A DNA stretch of 64,000 nucleotides from DP-36 sp036004365 (GCA_036004365.1 DASYRN010000195.1:12404-76403); one strand, 5' to 3'. Counted from the first letter of the stretch, positions 51,712-61,029 are shown. Numbers and translations are program-made. Notes: a model not told the origin generated them from the sequence alone.

Positions 51712-51745
51712 GCCGTGAGCTTCTCTTCGTCCTGTTAACGACCGG

Positions 51746-52339
51746 CTAGGTTGCCTTCTCCTTCATCCTTTTCAGGAGCTCTTCAAAGGATGAGTTAACG
51801 ATCACGCGGTGGAACTGGGAGCGATAGTTGTTGACCAGGCTGATGTTTTCGGCGACGACATCATAAATCCTCCATTTCCCGTCTACGAGGTGGAGCTTAT
51901 AGTCGACGGTATAGGATTCCCCCTTTTTGCTGACGACCTTCGTGCCGACGTCAGCGTAGTTTTTCTCGATGGTCTCTCGGGTATAAACAACCTTCTGACC
52001 CTCGTAGAGGTCGATTCTTTCCGCGTAGGTCTTTTCCAAGAGTTCCGTAAAGAGAGAAACAAACTCTTTCTGCTGTTGCGGGTTGAGACGGCGCCAATGG
52101 GAACCCAGTGAGCGCCTGGCCATTTCACTGAAGTCGAACAAGGGATAGACGATTTCCCGTAGCTGGTTGATCGCCTCCGCCTTTTGTTTCTGGCTATCGA
52201 GCCTCGAGCGGTCGAGAATCTCGACGCCTTGATTGATGGCTGATCGTATCTGCTCCGTTGGCTCCCCGGCGCTGATAGGCAGAGAGCTGGAGAGCACCAG
52301 CATCGCCACGACGAGAACGTAAAGACCGATTGCTTTCAT
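51746..52339 (-). CDS. MlaC/Ttg2D-like phospholipid-binding periplasmic protein
   Basis: ATG 52339 is preferred (GAGGTG upstream); GTG 52351 is an alternative. The 197-residue protein has a signal peptide ('LYVLVVAMLVLSSSLPISAG') and the MlaC core: 'YPLFDFSEMARRSLGSHWRR', 'EFVSLFTELLEKTYAERIDL', 'YTVDYKLHLVDGKWRIYDVV' and 'NISLVNNYRSQFHRVIVNSS'. MlaC ferries phospholipids between the outer membrane and the MlaFEDB complex. The other mla genes are not in the window, so the system is incomplete here. Confidence 0.92.
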   Translation of the reverse strand: MKAIGLYVLVVAMLVLSSSLPISAGEPTEQIRSAINQGVEILDRSRLDSQKQKAEAINQLREIVYPLFDFSEMARRSLGSHWRRLNPQQQKEFVSLFTELLEKTYAERIDLYEGQKVVYTRETIEKNYADVGTKVVSKKGESYTVDYKLHLVDGKWRIYDVVAENISLVNNYRSQFHRVIVNSSFEELLKRMKEKAT

Positions 52340-52539
52340 ATTGTTAAACACCTCGAATTTAATATCCTTTGAACTTTATACGAAACGGCAAACGGATCAA
52401 GAAGAAACCAGTTTAGATTCTGGAATTTTGTTCACGGCGCTGCAGCGTGCGGCGGCACTTCATGAGGGTTTTTCGGAAAATCACAGAGAACCGCGGCTGA
52501 TTCTGAGTTGATGCGAGGCATGGAAAGCGTGGGCCAAGC

Positions 52540-54018
52540 TTATCCCGGCCGGTTCGGTTTGCCTATGAATCCGGGCCCGAAGCCGGCCTCGTGGGCGGCC
52601 CAACCACCGGCGACGCGGCCGCTGAATATTGAGGGGCCGAGCATGGTGCCTTCCAACCCAGCCCGCCCGTTGATGTGGCCTCCGGCCATGCCCGCGACTT
52701 CGCCTGCCGCGTAGAGGCCGGGGATCGGCTCGAAATACCTGTTGAGGACGCGGCATCGGATGTCGGTCTTGACCCCGCCGAAGTTCTTCCGCGCCAGAGG
52801 AAAAAGCTGGATCCCATAGTAGGGCGGGGTGTCGAATTTCTTGGATTGCTTAAGCGACTTGCCGAAAGCAGGCTCTTTCTCCCGTCCCGCATCGAACGCC
52901 TCGTTATATTTTTCCACTTCGCGAAGAAAGCTCGGTACGTCAACCTCAATCTTTCGCGCCAGCTCGTCGAGCGTGTTCGCCTTGCGGATGTAGGGAGAGT
53001 TGTCGAGCAGCTCGTGCACTTTGTCGCGCCGTACTTTATCGCCGTCGCGATAGTAAGGATCGGCCACCTCCATTTTTGCCGTCATGGGGGTATCGAGGAT
53101 CGCCCACGCATGCGGGGGATTCTGTCTCAAGAGCGCGGGCGTCGCTGAGGCCCCACCGGTGCGCGACTCGTCGTGAAAGCGGCGTCCTTGCTGATTGACC
53201 CAGATGTAGCCTGGCGTGAGACGAAAAACCAGGCCGCGCCTTCCTTTGGGGTCGCGGTAGTCCGGCGTCGCGTAGACGTAGAACCAGATATTTTCCATGT
53301 GGGTCAAGTAGCCGCCCAACTCGCGAATGAGCTTATGGCCGGAGCCGGTCGCGCCCTTCCCTGAGCCTTCCATGACCTTGAAGGCTTTGAACTCCGGTCT
53401 CGCTTCCAGCACCATGTCGAGATTGGAGTTGAAGCCTCCGGTAGCGACGACGACTGTTTTGCTGCGGATCTCCGTGGTTTCGCCGCTTTTGATGTCGGTG
53501 GCTCGAACACCGGACACTCTGCCGTTCTGGGTTAGGAGTTTCTCGGCTTGAGTGCGGATGAGGATCTTGGCCGCGCCTTTCGCCGCGACGGCCTTGATCA
53601 GCGCCGTCATCAATCCCAGGCCGTTGTTGTCCGGTCGATGCCACCGAAAGACCCGGTTGCCCTCCTGAAACTTCATGTCCACCCACTTCGCGCCATACTT
53701 TTCCGCCCAGAAGTAGAGGTCGTGAAGTGAATGCTCGATGTAATAGCGTGCCCACTCCTCATCGGCCGCCCCCTGTCCCCACTTCACCCAGTCTTCGAAG
53801 GCGAGATCTGGCGTGTCGTAGATTCCCTGAGACTCCTGCAGCGGGGTGCCGACGATGAAGCAGCCGCCACCGGAGATCGCGGCAGTCCCTCCCAACTTTT
53901 CGTCCTGCTCCAAAAGGACCATCTTCGCTCCGGCTTCGCCCGCCTCCAAGGCCGCGGCGACTCCGGCGCCACCCGCGCCGATGATGGCGACATCCGCTTC
54001 TAGGTGATTGTCAGCCAT
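52540..54018 (-). CDS. FAD-dependent oxidoreductase (fumarate-reductase/3-ketosteroid-dehydrogenase-like flavoprotein)
   Basis: ATG 54018 (GGGAG upstream) gives 492 residues. The N-terminal FAD motif is 'DVAIIGAGGAGVAAALEAGE', followed by 'LGGTAAISGGGCFIVGT'; the middle has 'VVATGGFNSNLDMVLEARPE' and the C-terminal cap has 'GLYAAGEVAGMAGGHINGRA', then 'GLEGTMLGPSIFSGRVAGG'. This is the flavoprotein-subunit layout of FrdA and KstD relatives. No Fe-S or cytochrome partner is adjacent, so a soluble dehydrogenase of steroid-like or enone substrates is more likely than a respiratory complex. Confidence 0.9.
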   Translation of the reverse strand: MADNHLEADVAIIGAGGAGVAAALEAGEAGAKMVLLEQDEKLGGTAAISGGGCFIVGTPLQESQGIYDTPDLAFEDWVKWGQGAADEEWARYYIEHSLHDLYFWAEKYGAKWVDMKFQEGNRVFRWHRPDNNGLGLMTALIKAVAAKGAAKILIRTQAEKLLTQNGRVSGVRATDIKSGETTEIRSKTVVVATGGFNSNLDMVLEARPEFKAFKVMEGSGKGATGSGHKLIRELGGYLTHMENIWFYVYATPDYRDPKGRRGLVFRLTPGYIWVNQQGRRFHDESRTGGASATPALLRQNPPHAWAILDTPMTAKMEVADPYYRDGDKVRRDKVHELLDNSPYIRKANTLDELARKIEVDVPSFLREVEKYNEAFDAGREKEPAFGKSLKQSKKFDTPPYYGIQLFPLARKNFGGVKTDIRCRVLNRYFEPIPGLYAAGEVAGMAGGHINGRAGLEGTMLGPSIFSGRVAGGWAAHEAGFGPGFIGKPNRPG

Positions 54019-54106
54019 AGACACTCCCTGAAGATATAATCGAACCCGTTTATCACTCTTCTCGCCGCCGGGTCAAATTGGCAGCCCCGTCCATCTATGT
54101 TTGCCA

Positions 54107-54240
54107 AGAGACTGTGTCGCAATTAGCCGTCCGCCCTTCGAGGGCCTCAGGACGAACGGCTAAGTCTTTGAATTTCGGAGCGGCACCATCCGTTCGTGGT
54201 GAGCTTGTCGAACCATGAACGGAATTGCGACACGGTCTCT
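54107..54240. mobile_element. MITE-like inverted-repeat element
   Basis: Arms of 51-53 bp (54107-54159 and 54190-54240) with termini AGAGAC(T/C)GTGTCGCAATT and an inner CTTCGA..CTCA..GAACGG core. No coding sequence. No clear target-site duplication; AAG may flank both ends. Confidence 0.6.
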
Positions 54241-54291
54241 AAGACGCGAAGCAGGGGGCTTCGCCTCACCATCTATCGGCGAATGCTTGCC

Positions 54292-56043
54292 TTAGCGATT
54301 TTTTCTTTGCTCACCGAGGTGAGTCCTCACCCTCTCGGTTGCTTTAAGATCAGCCGCGCCGCCGGCGGGCTTCAAAACCACGCCATAGTCTGCCGCTACT
54401 TCAGGTGAGATGTAGCCTTCGCGAACGTCCGCGGCGACCGCTTCCGGGTCGCGCTCAAGGGGATCGCCCCAGCCGCCGCCTCCGGCCGTGTGGAAGACGA
54501 CTAGGCTTTCGGGAGAGATCGGATAGCGTGTTCTTTTAGTAACGGATTCCCAGGGAGAATTGGTTGTCCTTTGAACCCGGGCCTCGCAGATGGTGCCCGG
54601 CTGACCGCCCCAGAGGCCCCAAGGCGCGCACTTGGTGCGCTCTAAGTTGAAGTTAACCAACGCCGGATAGCGCGAGCGCACGGCAAGCTCGACACCGAGA
54701 CCGCCGCGGAAGCGCCCGGCCCCGCCGCTGTCCTGACGCAGGGAGAATTTTTCGAAGAAAAGCGGATAGCGCGATTCAAGCAACTCGATCGGCGTATTGC
54801 GCACGTCGCCCTGGCAGATGGAGACCGTTGCGCTTGGCCCGTCACCGGTCGGCCTGCCGCCCCAGCCTCCGCCCATCATGTTGAGGCAGACGTAACGGCG
54901 GCCCGTCGATTCGTCGGTACCGTAGAGAGCAAACCCGCCCATCTCGCCTTTATGAGCCGCCGGGATTTTTTCCGGCACAGCAGAGGCGAAGGCGGCGAGC
55001 ACCGTATCGATCACGGTCGGGAGCGGAATGGACCAGAGGCCCAACGCTGCCGGCGGCAGCGCGCTCAGGAATTTTCCTGGAGGCAGGATGACCCGCAGCG
55101 GCCTGAAGCAGCCCTCATCAACAGGATGAGAGGGCAGGGTCAAAGCCTTGAAGGCGACTCGGGCCGCAGCGATCCCGCCTGAGATGCCGCAGTTGATCGG
55201 GCCCTTGACTTGGCCGGCGACATCGGAGAAATCCACCGTCATTTCCTCGCCGTGGACGCGGACGGTTACTCGGACCGGCACTGGCTTGTCCAGCTCCTGG
55301 CCGTCGTTATCCAAAAACGACTCCGCTTTGTACTCCCCGTCGGGAATCGCCGTTACCGCAAGGCGTGCAAGCTTCTCCGACTGATTCCACATCTCTTCGA
55401 TGCAGGCCTTTACGGTCTCCTTGCCGTAGCGTCGGAAAAGCTCCGTTAGTCTCCGCTCGCCCAGGCGACAGGCGGCCAACTGCGCGCGCAGATCGCCGAG
55501 GCAAGATTCCGGGAAGCGGACATTGTCGGCGATGATCTGCCAAATATTCTCGTCCAGCTTTCCGGCGCGGTACACTTTAATTGAGCGGAGCTGAAGGCCT
55601 TCTTCGTAGATCTCTGTGGTCTCGACCGAGCCGAAGCCGACGCGCCGGCCGCCGACATCGAGCCAGTGGGCACGGACCGCGGGGAAGGCGACCAGATCGC
55701 CATCCACGAAGCAGGGAGTGTAGACGACAACGTTGTTCAAATGCTGCCCGCAGACGTAGGGCGCGTTCATCGCGATAGCGTCACCGGGCTCGAATCCTGA
55801 AATCCCAAACTTCTCGACGCCGTCCATGACCGCTGTGCCCATGTCTGCGAGGAAAATCGGGAGGCCACCCGAATTTTGAGCGATGAGCTGCCCCTGAGAG
55901 TCGATGATGCCGATGCAGAAATCTTGGACCTCGAAGACCATGGGATTGTAGGCGGTCTTGCTCAGCACCGCGCCCATCTCGTTGGAGCAGGCGATGAATG
56001 TGCCGCGAACGATCTCCAATGTGGCAGGATCAACTTTCGGCAT
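54292..56043 (-). CDS. hyuB: Hydantoinase B/oxoprolinase family subunit
   Basis: The 583-residue protein has the HyuB pattern: 'VDPATLEIVRGTFIACSNEM', 'LSKTAYNPMVFEVQDFCIGI', 'AMNAPYVCGQHLNNVVVYTP', 'GGGWGGRPTGDGPSATVSIC' and 'GGAGRFRGGLGVELAVRSRY'. HyuA and HyuB together form ATP-dependent amidases that open cyclic ureides, lactams or carboxylate acetone. The start overlaps the end of hyuA by one base. A HyuB of normal length (550-600) with no frameshift. Confidence 0.94.
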   Translation of the reverse strand: MPKVDPATLEIVRGTFIACSNEMGAVLSKTAYNPMVFEVQDFCIGIIDSQGQLIAQNSGGLPIFLADMGTAVMDGVEKFGISGFEPGDAIAMNAPYVCGQHLNNVVVYTPCFVDGDLVAFPAVRAHWLDVGGRRVGFGSVETTEIYEEGLQLRSIKVYRAGKLDENIWQIIADNVRFPESCLGDLRAQLAACRLGERRLTELFRRYGKETVKACIEEMWNQSEKLARLAVTAIPDGEYKAESFLDNDGQELDKPVPVRVTVRVHGEEMTVDFSDVAGQVKGPINCGISGGIAAARVAFKALTLPSHPVDEGCFRPLRVILPPGKFLSALPPAALGLWSIPLPTVIDTVLAAFASAVPEKIPAAHKGEMGGFALYGTDESTGRRYVCLNMMGGGWGGRPTGDGPSATVSICQGDVRNTPIELLESRYPLFFEKFSLRQDSGGAGRFRGGLGVELAVRSRYPALVNFNLERTKCAPWGLWGGQPGTICEARVQRTTNSPWESVTKRTRYPISPESLVVFHTAGGGGWGDPLERDPEAVAADVREGYISPEVAADYGVVLKPAGGAADLKATERVRTHLGEQRKNR

Positions 56044-58109
56044 CAGTCTGTCTCCTGTGCGATTTCGATCACCAGCTCGCCTGTGGATACGACCTTAACT
56101 CGATCCTGTGGCAATACCACCGTGGTCGAGGCGGCCTCTTCAACGATTGCCGGCCCTTCCAGCCGTGCCCCTGGTGCCAGCTCGTCGCGGCGGTAGACGG
56201 CAGTCTCCATGAAACCGTGGCGTTCTCCCATATAGACTCTACGTTTGATATAGGGTCGTGCTTGTTGTGACTGCCCAGAGAGAGTGGGTGCTTTCAAAGG
56301 TCCGTTTTTCTCGACCGCTCTATGGACCGTAACCCTTACAGCCACAAGCTCGAGCGGCTCTTGGGGAGCGGAATGGCCGTAAAGCAGTCGGTGCAGCTCG
56401 TGAAAGCGGTTGGCAGCCGCCGTTCGCTCCACGCCCGTAAAGCTCGCGCCTGGCAGGGGAACGGTCACCGTGTATTCCTGGCCGCGGTAGCGCAGATCGA
56501 GGCGGCAGTCGATCTCAGCTGCCGAACCGTCCTTTCCTTTTTCGTTTCTAAGAGTGCTGAGACCGTAGTCCACCAGCGTGGTCATGGCTGAAGCGATCTC
56601 CTGAGGATCGACACTATCGAAATCGCGCATCAAGGTCTGAACATAGCCATGCCGGAGATCGCAGGTAAGCATTCCCCAGGCGGAGAACTGTCCCGGGAGG
56701 CGCGGAATGATGACGACGGGGATTTTTAACTCGCGCGCCAGCTCGCAAGCGTGCAGTGGGCCCGCGCCGCCAAAAGCTACCAGCGCAAAATCGCGCGGGT
56801 CCTGACCTCTCTGGACGGAGACGGCCCGCAGGGCGAGCGCCATGTGCGCGTTGGCTATTCGAATAATAGCTACAGTAGCCTGGTTGATATCTATTTGCAG
56901 CGGCCTGGCGATATGCTCCTTCACCGCGGCTAGCGCTGCCTCGCAGTCGAGTACCATCTCGCCGCCGAGAAATGACTCTGCACCGAGCCTTCCTAATATA
57001 AGGTTGGCGTCGGTGACCGTGGGCTGCGTGCCACCTCGACCGTAGCAAGCCGGTCCGGGCGCTGCGCCTGCGCTGATCGGACCTAGCTTCAGACCTGCGG
57101 CGGCGTCGAGCCAGGCGATGCTGCCGCCGCCCGAGCCGACCTCAACGATATCCACAACAGGAAGCATCACGGGATGGCCGCTGTTATAGCCACCAATAAA
57201 GTAGTGGGAGGTGATCTCGGCGTTGCCGTTTCTGGTTAGGCTCGTCTTGGCCGTGGTTCCGCCCATATCGAAAGCGATCGCCTGCGGGTAGCCCAGGGTC
57301 TGGGCGACCCTGGCGGCGCCGATGACGCCAGCGACCGGGCCCGACTCCATCATCCGAACCGGCATCTGGATCGCGGTATCGAGCGACATCACGCCGCCGC
57401 CGGACTGCATGACGAGCAGCTCGCCGCCGAATCCCTGGCGCTGCAAGCGCTCTCGCAACGAGCCGAGATAACGGGCTACGGCCGGCCCGACGTAGGCGTT
57501 CACGGCCGTCGTCGAGGTCCGCTCGTACTCCCGGTACTCGCGTAGGATGCGATGGGAAAGCGTGACGTACGCGCCTGGATAAATCGAGGCGATGATCTCG
57601 CCGAGCGCCTCCTCGTGGGACGGGTTGGCGTAGCTATGGAGGAGGCAGACTGCGATCGCCTCGACTCCGGCCTCTTTCAACTCCGCTACAACCGCCGCCG
57701 CCTCTTTGTGGTCCAATGGTGTGTGGATCTCACCGGCAGCCGTCATCCGCTCGGTCACCTCGCGGCGCAAGCTGCGGGGCACGAGAGGAACCGGCCGCTC
57801 GAAAAAGAGATTGTAGGCATCGGGCCGGTTGCTGCGGCCGATCTCGTAAACATCGCGAAATCCCCGTGTGGTGATCAATCCGGTCTTGACGCCCTTGCGC
57901 TCGATCACGGTGTTGATCGCGATCGTGGAGCCATGAAGGAAAAGCGCCGTAGGTCGAAGATCGGTCTCGGCCTTCGTTACCGCGCTCATGACCCCTTCTG
58001 AATGGTCGTCGGAAGTGGTCAGGACTTTGGAAACAGCGATGCGCCCGTTAAGATCTTGCGCTACTAGATCGGTGAAAGTGCCGCCGATGTCGACTCCCAC
58101 ACGGTGCAC
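56043..58109 (-). CDS. hyuA: Hydantoinase A/oxoprolinase family subunit
   Basis: The 688-residue protein has the sugar-kinase-like ATP motifs of HyuA: 'VGVDIGGTFTDLVAQDLNGR', 'LFLHGSTIAINTVIERKGV', 'IAFDMGGTTAKTSLTRNGN' and 'ALVAFGGAGPLHACELAREL'. HyuA binds ATP and activates the ring amide, which HyuB hydrolyses. GTG start, ribosome site AGGAG. Overlaps hyuB by one base, so a strict 1:1 pair. Related acetone carboxylases have a third gamma subunit that is absent here, so an amidohydrolase role fits better. Confidence 0.95.
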   Translation of the reverse strand: MHRVGVDIGGTFTDLVAQDLNGRIAVSKVLTTSDDHSEGVMSAVTKAETDLRPTALFLHGSTIAINTVIERKGVKTGLITTRGFRDVYEIGRSNRPDAYNLFFERPVPLVPRSLRREVTERMTAAGEIHTPLDHKEAAAVVAELKEAGVEAIAVCLLHSYANPSHEEALGEIIASIYPGAYVTLSHRILREYREYERTSTTAVNAYVGPAVARYLGSLRERLQRQGFGGELLVMQSGGGVMSLDTAIQMPVRMMESGPVAGVIGAARVAQTLGYPQAIAFDMGGTTAKTSLTRNGNAEITSHYFIGGYNSGHPVMLPVVDIVEVGSGGGSIAWLDAAAGLKLGPISAGAAPGPACYGRGGTQPTVTDANLILGRLGAESFLGGEMVLDCEAALAAVKEHIARPLQIDINQATVAIIRIANAHMALALRAVSVQRGQDPRDFALVAFGGAGPLHACELARELKIPVVIIPRLPGQFSAWGMLTCDLRHGYVQTLMRDFDSVDPQEIASAMTTLVDYGLSTLRNEKGKDGSAAEIDCRLDLRYRGQEYTVTVPLPGASFTGVERTAAANRFHELHRLLYGHSAPQEPLELVAVRVTVHRAVEKNGPLKAPTLSGQSQQARPYIKRRVYMGERHGFMETAVYRRDELAPGARLEGPAIVEEAASTTVVLPQDRVKVVSTGELVIEIAQETD

Positions 58110-58187
58110 GTTATTTTTCTCCTATAGCCGATTTATTGGCTCGCCTATCATGGAGCAAAGGCCGGAAAAGTGCAAAAAGCGCGTGGA

Positions 58188-58216
58188 TTGACACATGAAA
58201 GGCCGGTGTGTTAACC
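58188..58216 (+). promoter_or_regulatory. Candidate promoter, TTGACA-N17-TTAACC
   Basis: -35 TTGACA 58188-58193 and -10 TTAACC 58211-58216 with a 17-nt spacer, 36 nt before the ATG of the BNR-repeat protein. Confidence 0.4.
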
Positions 58217-58252
58217 GACACAAAAGCTGGCCAGCATCTTAGAGGAGCGTTT

Positions 58253-59326
58253 ATGAGCGAGGAACTGCGCTACTACATAGCGTTTAACGGCGGTCTAAGA
58301 GTAGTTCAAAGCCGGTCTGGTTCGATGAAGATCTTGGGGGAGTTCTTTCCGGGGCGCACCTTGGAGCACTTGACCGGCTGCCGCAAGAGACCGGAGATCG
58401 TTTTTGCGGCGGTGGCGTTTGACGGAGGCTACCGGACTCAAGACGGCGGCGGCTCCTGGGAGAAAATTTTGGATGGTGACGTACGGACATTCACCATCGA
58501 TCCCCACGACGAAGATGTGATTTACGTGGGAATCGGGCCCGTTCGCTTGTTCCGGAGCGAGGACCGCGGCAGCACATGGGAACCGTTGGACGGTCTCCTC
58601 CAGCTGCCGGACGAAGTTAAATCGAAATGGGGCGTGCCGGAGCGCCTTAAGGGCATCGAACATCCTCATGTGCGCCACATCTTCATCCATCCCGAAGATG
58701 ACACTCTGCTTTTCGTGATTCTGGAACACGGAGGGGTGCACCTCAGCCGGGACCGGGGCAAGACGTGGGAAGACGCAAGCTCCGGTATCACCTACGTCGA
58801 CATGCATATGCTGGGCAACTATCCGGGTAGCCGAGAGCGTTACTATGTCTCCTCCGCGCGCGGCTTCTTCAGAAGCGATGATTGTGGACGGCAATGGCGC
58901 CGGGCGGAGAATGGAATGCCCTGGGCATACACAGAGAGTTACAGTTACTCTCACGAATGGACGTTCTTGCCGGGTCAACGTATGTTATTGGCCGGCGGAA
59001 AAGGCTCGCCCGGGGTGTGGCGGCGGGAGAGGAGGAGACCGGACGGTGTGATTCTGCTGAGCGATGATGGTGGAGAAAACTGGCGCCAAGCCTCGATCGA
59101 TGGATTGCCGGATAAAATGCCTTGGATGCCCTGGGTTTTAGTTCCCCACCCTAACGACCGGAACACGGTCTTCGTCGGGATGGGTGATGGCGCTCGTGGC
59201 TACGGCTTCGATCCCAAGGAGAGAGGCCAGGGTGCTCTCTACGTCACGCGCGACCGCGGCGATTCCTGGGAGCCTATCTTGCCCGGGCTACCGTCTGTCT
59301 TAACGGCTTGGGTTACCTCCAACTAG
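58253..59326 (+). CDS. BNR/sortilin-like beta-propeller protein
   Basis: ATG 58253 follows GAGGAG. The 357-residue protein has repeated Asp-box (BNR) units: 'YRTQDGGGSWEKILDG', 'FRSEDRGSTWEPLDG', 'HLSRDRGKTWEDASSG', 'FRSDDCGRQWRRAENG', 'LLSDDGGENWRQASIDG' and 'YVTRDRGDSWEPILPG'. Six such units spaced about 50 residues apart predict a propeller like sortilin, WD40/YVTN 'exo-alpha-sialidases' and photosystem stability factors. There is no signal peptide, so it acts in the cytoplasm; no sialidase catalytic arginines are evident. Its role beside the hyu genes is unknown. Confidence 0.85.
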   Translation: MSEELRYYIAFNGGLRVVQSRSGSMKILGEFFPGRTLEHLTGCRKRPEIVFAAVAFDGGYRTQDGGGSWEKILDGDVRTFTIDPHDEDVIYVGIGPVRLFRSEDRGSTWEPLDGLLQLPDEVKSKWGVPERLKGIEHPHVRHIFIHPEDDTLLFVILEHGGVHLSRDRGKTWEDASSGITYVDMHMLGNYPGSRERYYVSSARGFFRSDDCGRQWRRAENGMPWAYTESYSYSHEWTFLPGQRMLLAGGKGSPGVWRRERRRPDGVILLSDDGGENWRQASIDGLPDKMPWMPWVLVPHPNDRNTVFVGMGDGARGYGFDPKERGQGALYVTRDRGDSWEPILPGLPSVLTAWVTSN

Positions 59327-59475
59327 AAGTTTAGAGTCCCGGCAACTGTGTAGTGCAAGTTGCCCGGTTGCCTGGCAATCAGGCTACTCTTTCCTTAGAG
59401 GAAGCAGGAGTTCACTCCGGCGTCTCACAAGCTCGGCTTCTGTGAAACGACCACGTTGTCGGCCGCCCGAGCAGG

Positions 59476-60496
59476 TTATTTGTAAAGCTGATCGATCCAG
59501 CCGGCGCGCGCCAACTTCTCCAGCGGCCCATGATCTCTGAACTGATCGGGACTGTGAACTGATCGGGACTGTCCAAAAATTCCTTACGAACAGGCCGGCT
59601 GCGAGAAAGCTCTTTCAAGACGAAATCCAGGCCCTTCTCAGGCACGTAGGGCACGGGCTTGAAAAGAGGCGTATAAACCTCCACTGTTTTCTTTATCAGT
59701 GAAGTGTCCGTTTCCCGATGCCACTTTTTAAAGACGCGCTCGGTGAGGTCGCTGTCTTTCTTGATAACACGTATTCCCTCCAGGGAAGCCTTGAGGAATC
59801 GCTCCACCAGCGCGGGGTTATTCCTGACAAAGGCCCGGCTGCTTGCTACACAAGAAGGAGGATACGGAAACTCTCCTCTCGATAAGTCGACCAACACTGG
59901 CCAACCCATCTGCATCAAGGGAAGGGCATTGCGGAAGCTCAGCGCAGCCGCCGCAACCCTGCCGCCTTGCATTGCCACTGTAATTTCTCCTCCAGCACCT
60001 AGTTGAAGAATCGTCATGTCCTTTTCCGGGTCAAGGCCTAAATGTCTTAAGGCGGTTCACAGATAGAAATGGGTCGTCGATCCAAGACGCGTAACAGCGC
60101 TGGCTTTTCCCTTGAGATCGGCGGCGCTTTTGATCCCAGGCCGCGTGATGAAGTAGACAGCATCAGTGTCCACCGGACATGCTAAGAGGATAACATCGCC
60201 CCCCTCGAGCCGCGCCGCGACCACTGACTCAGCTCCAGCACCGGAAACTGCACGCTGCCGCTCATAAGCGTCATCGTAATCAAGGCGCCGCCCCGGATGT
60301 GAATGACTTCCAGATCAAATCCGTATTTTCGGAACAAGCCTGCTTCGGTGGCGACTAGGACGGGAAGATGAGCCACAGAAGTGGTAACCCCATAACGCAC
60401 TCGAGTTGGCTCCTGGGAATGGGCTGGATGGGGCAAAATCGCGCAAGTTAACCCTGCGACGAGCGCTAGGATCAGGCCCGTGAGGTTTCGCTTCAT
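59476..60496 (-). pseudogene. Decayed ABC-type solute-binding protein (NMT1/THI5-like)
   Basis: The ancestral gene runs from ATG 60496 (signal peptide 'LTGLILALVAGLTCAILPHP') to a stop at 59476. Three lesions break it. (1) One T is missing at the run 60245-60247, where the frame leaves 'GSVQF'; the restored frame continues 'SGAGAESVVAARLEGGDVIL'. (2) An in-frame TGA at 60057-60059, in 'THFYL*TALRHLGLDPEKD', where arginine (CGA) is likely ancestral. (3) A perfect 17-bp tandem duplication (59539-59555, 59556-59572) that shifts the C-terminus; without it the end reads 'QFRDHGPLEKLARAGWIDQL'. The remaining 'SFRNALPLMQMGWPVLVDLS' and 'KDSDLTERVFKKWHRETD' are well conserved. It is a genuine pseudogene. 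Confidence 0.88.
59539..59572. repeat. 17-bp perfect tandem duplication
   Basis: The unit GAACTGATCGGGACTGT occurs twice back to back (59539-59555, 59556-59572) inside the solute-binding pseudogene and shifts its reading frame. Confidence 0.95.
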
Positions 60497-60503
60497 GTGT
60501 GAA

Positions 60504-60974
60504 CTACTTCCCAAAGTATTTGCCTTCGACACTGCCGGAATCGTACGGCACATATCGGTTGACTCCGGGATTTTTGATCTGAGGCGCTTCTCCCTGGTCG
60601 AAAAGAGGCACCGCCCCTTCGCCTGCTCTTTCGCCGATCAAGCCCGGCGTATGGGCTTCCGCCACAACCGCCTCGTTATCAGAGCGGTTCCACGCCCAGT
60701 GGACTCTGTTTGCCGGGATTCTATGGAAGTCGCCCTTCTTGCAGTGAAACCCCCTGTCTTCGACAAAGAACCATATCTCGCCTTCGAGGACATAATTGAT
60801 CTGTTCCGATTCGTGGACATGGGGCCTGGTGTGATAACCCGGCGCTCGCGTCGCGATCATCAAACTGCACTCGTTTCCGTAACCCTTCCGGGAGATCATC
60901 GAACCCTGTCCCTCGTTGCCGGTTCGAATCCCTTTTCTTTCCGGTACATTTGCGCTCCTTACATGGAGAGGCAT
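60504..60974 (-). CDS. Cupin-domain protein
   Basis: The 156-residue protein holds a single cupin barrel. Motif 1 is 'GYHTRPHVHESEQINYVLEG' with the His-x-His and Glu metal ligands, and motif 2 is 'GDFHRIPANRVHWAWNRSD' with the third histidine. Small cupins of this type bind Fe, Mn or Ni and act as dioxygenases, isomerases or sensors. It lies 7 bp upstream of the decayed solute-binding gene on the same strand and was probably co-transcribed with it. Promoter TTGACA-N17-TTATCC lies upstream. Confidence 0.9.
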   Translation of the reverse strand: MPLHVRSANVPERKGIRTGNEGQGSMISRKGYGNECSLMIATRAPGYHTRPHVHESEQINYVLEGEIWFFVEDRGFHCKKGDFHRIPANRVHWAWNRSDNEAVVAEAHTPGLIGERAGEGAVPLFDQGEAPQIKNPGVNRYVPYDSGSVEGKYFGK

Positions 60975-61000
60975 CTCCTGACTCCTTTCTGTTTTGGTAT

Positions 61001-61029
61001 GGATAACACCGCTCGATCGAAGGTGTCAA
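61001..61029 (-). promoter_or_regulatory. Candidate promoter of the cupin gene, TTGACA-N17-TTATCC
   Basis: On the minus strand: -35 TTGACA at 61029-61024 and -10 TTATCC at 61006-61001, 27 nt before the cupin start at 60974. Confidence 0.45.

Noticed and set aside
60057..60059. In-frame TGA as a selenocysteine codon
   Set aside because: The position aligns with an arginine-type residue in related binding proteins, there is no cysteine or redox site, no hairpin of the expected type follows, and other lesions show the gene is dead.
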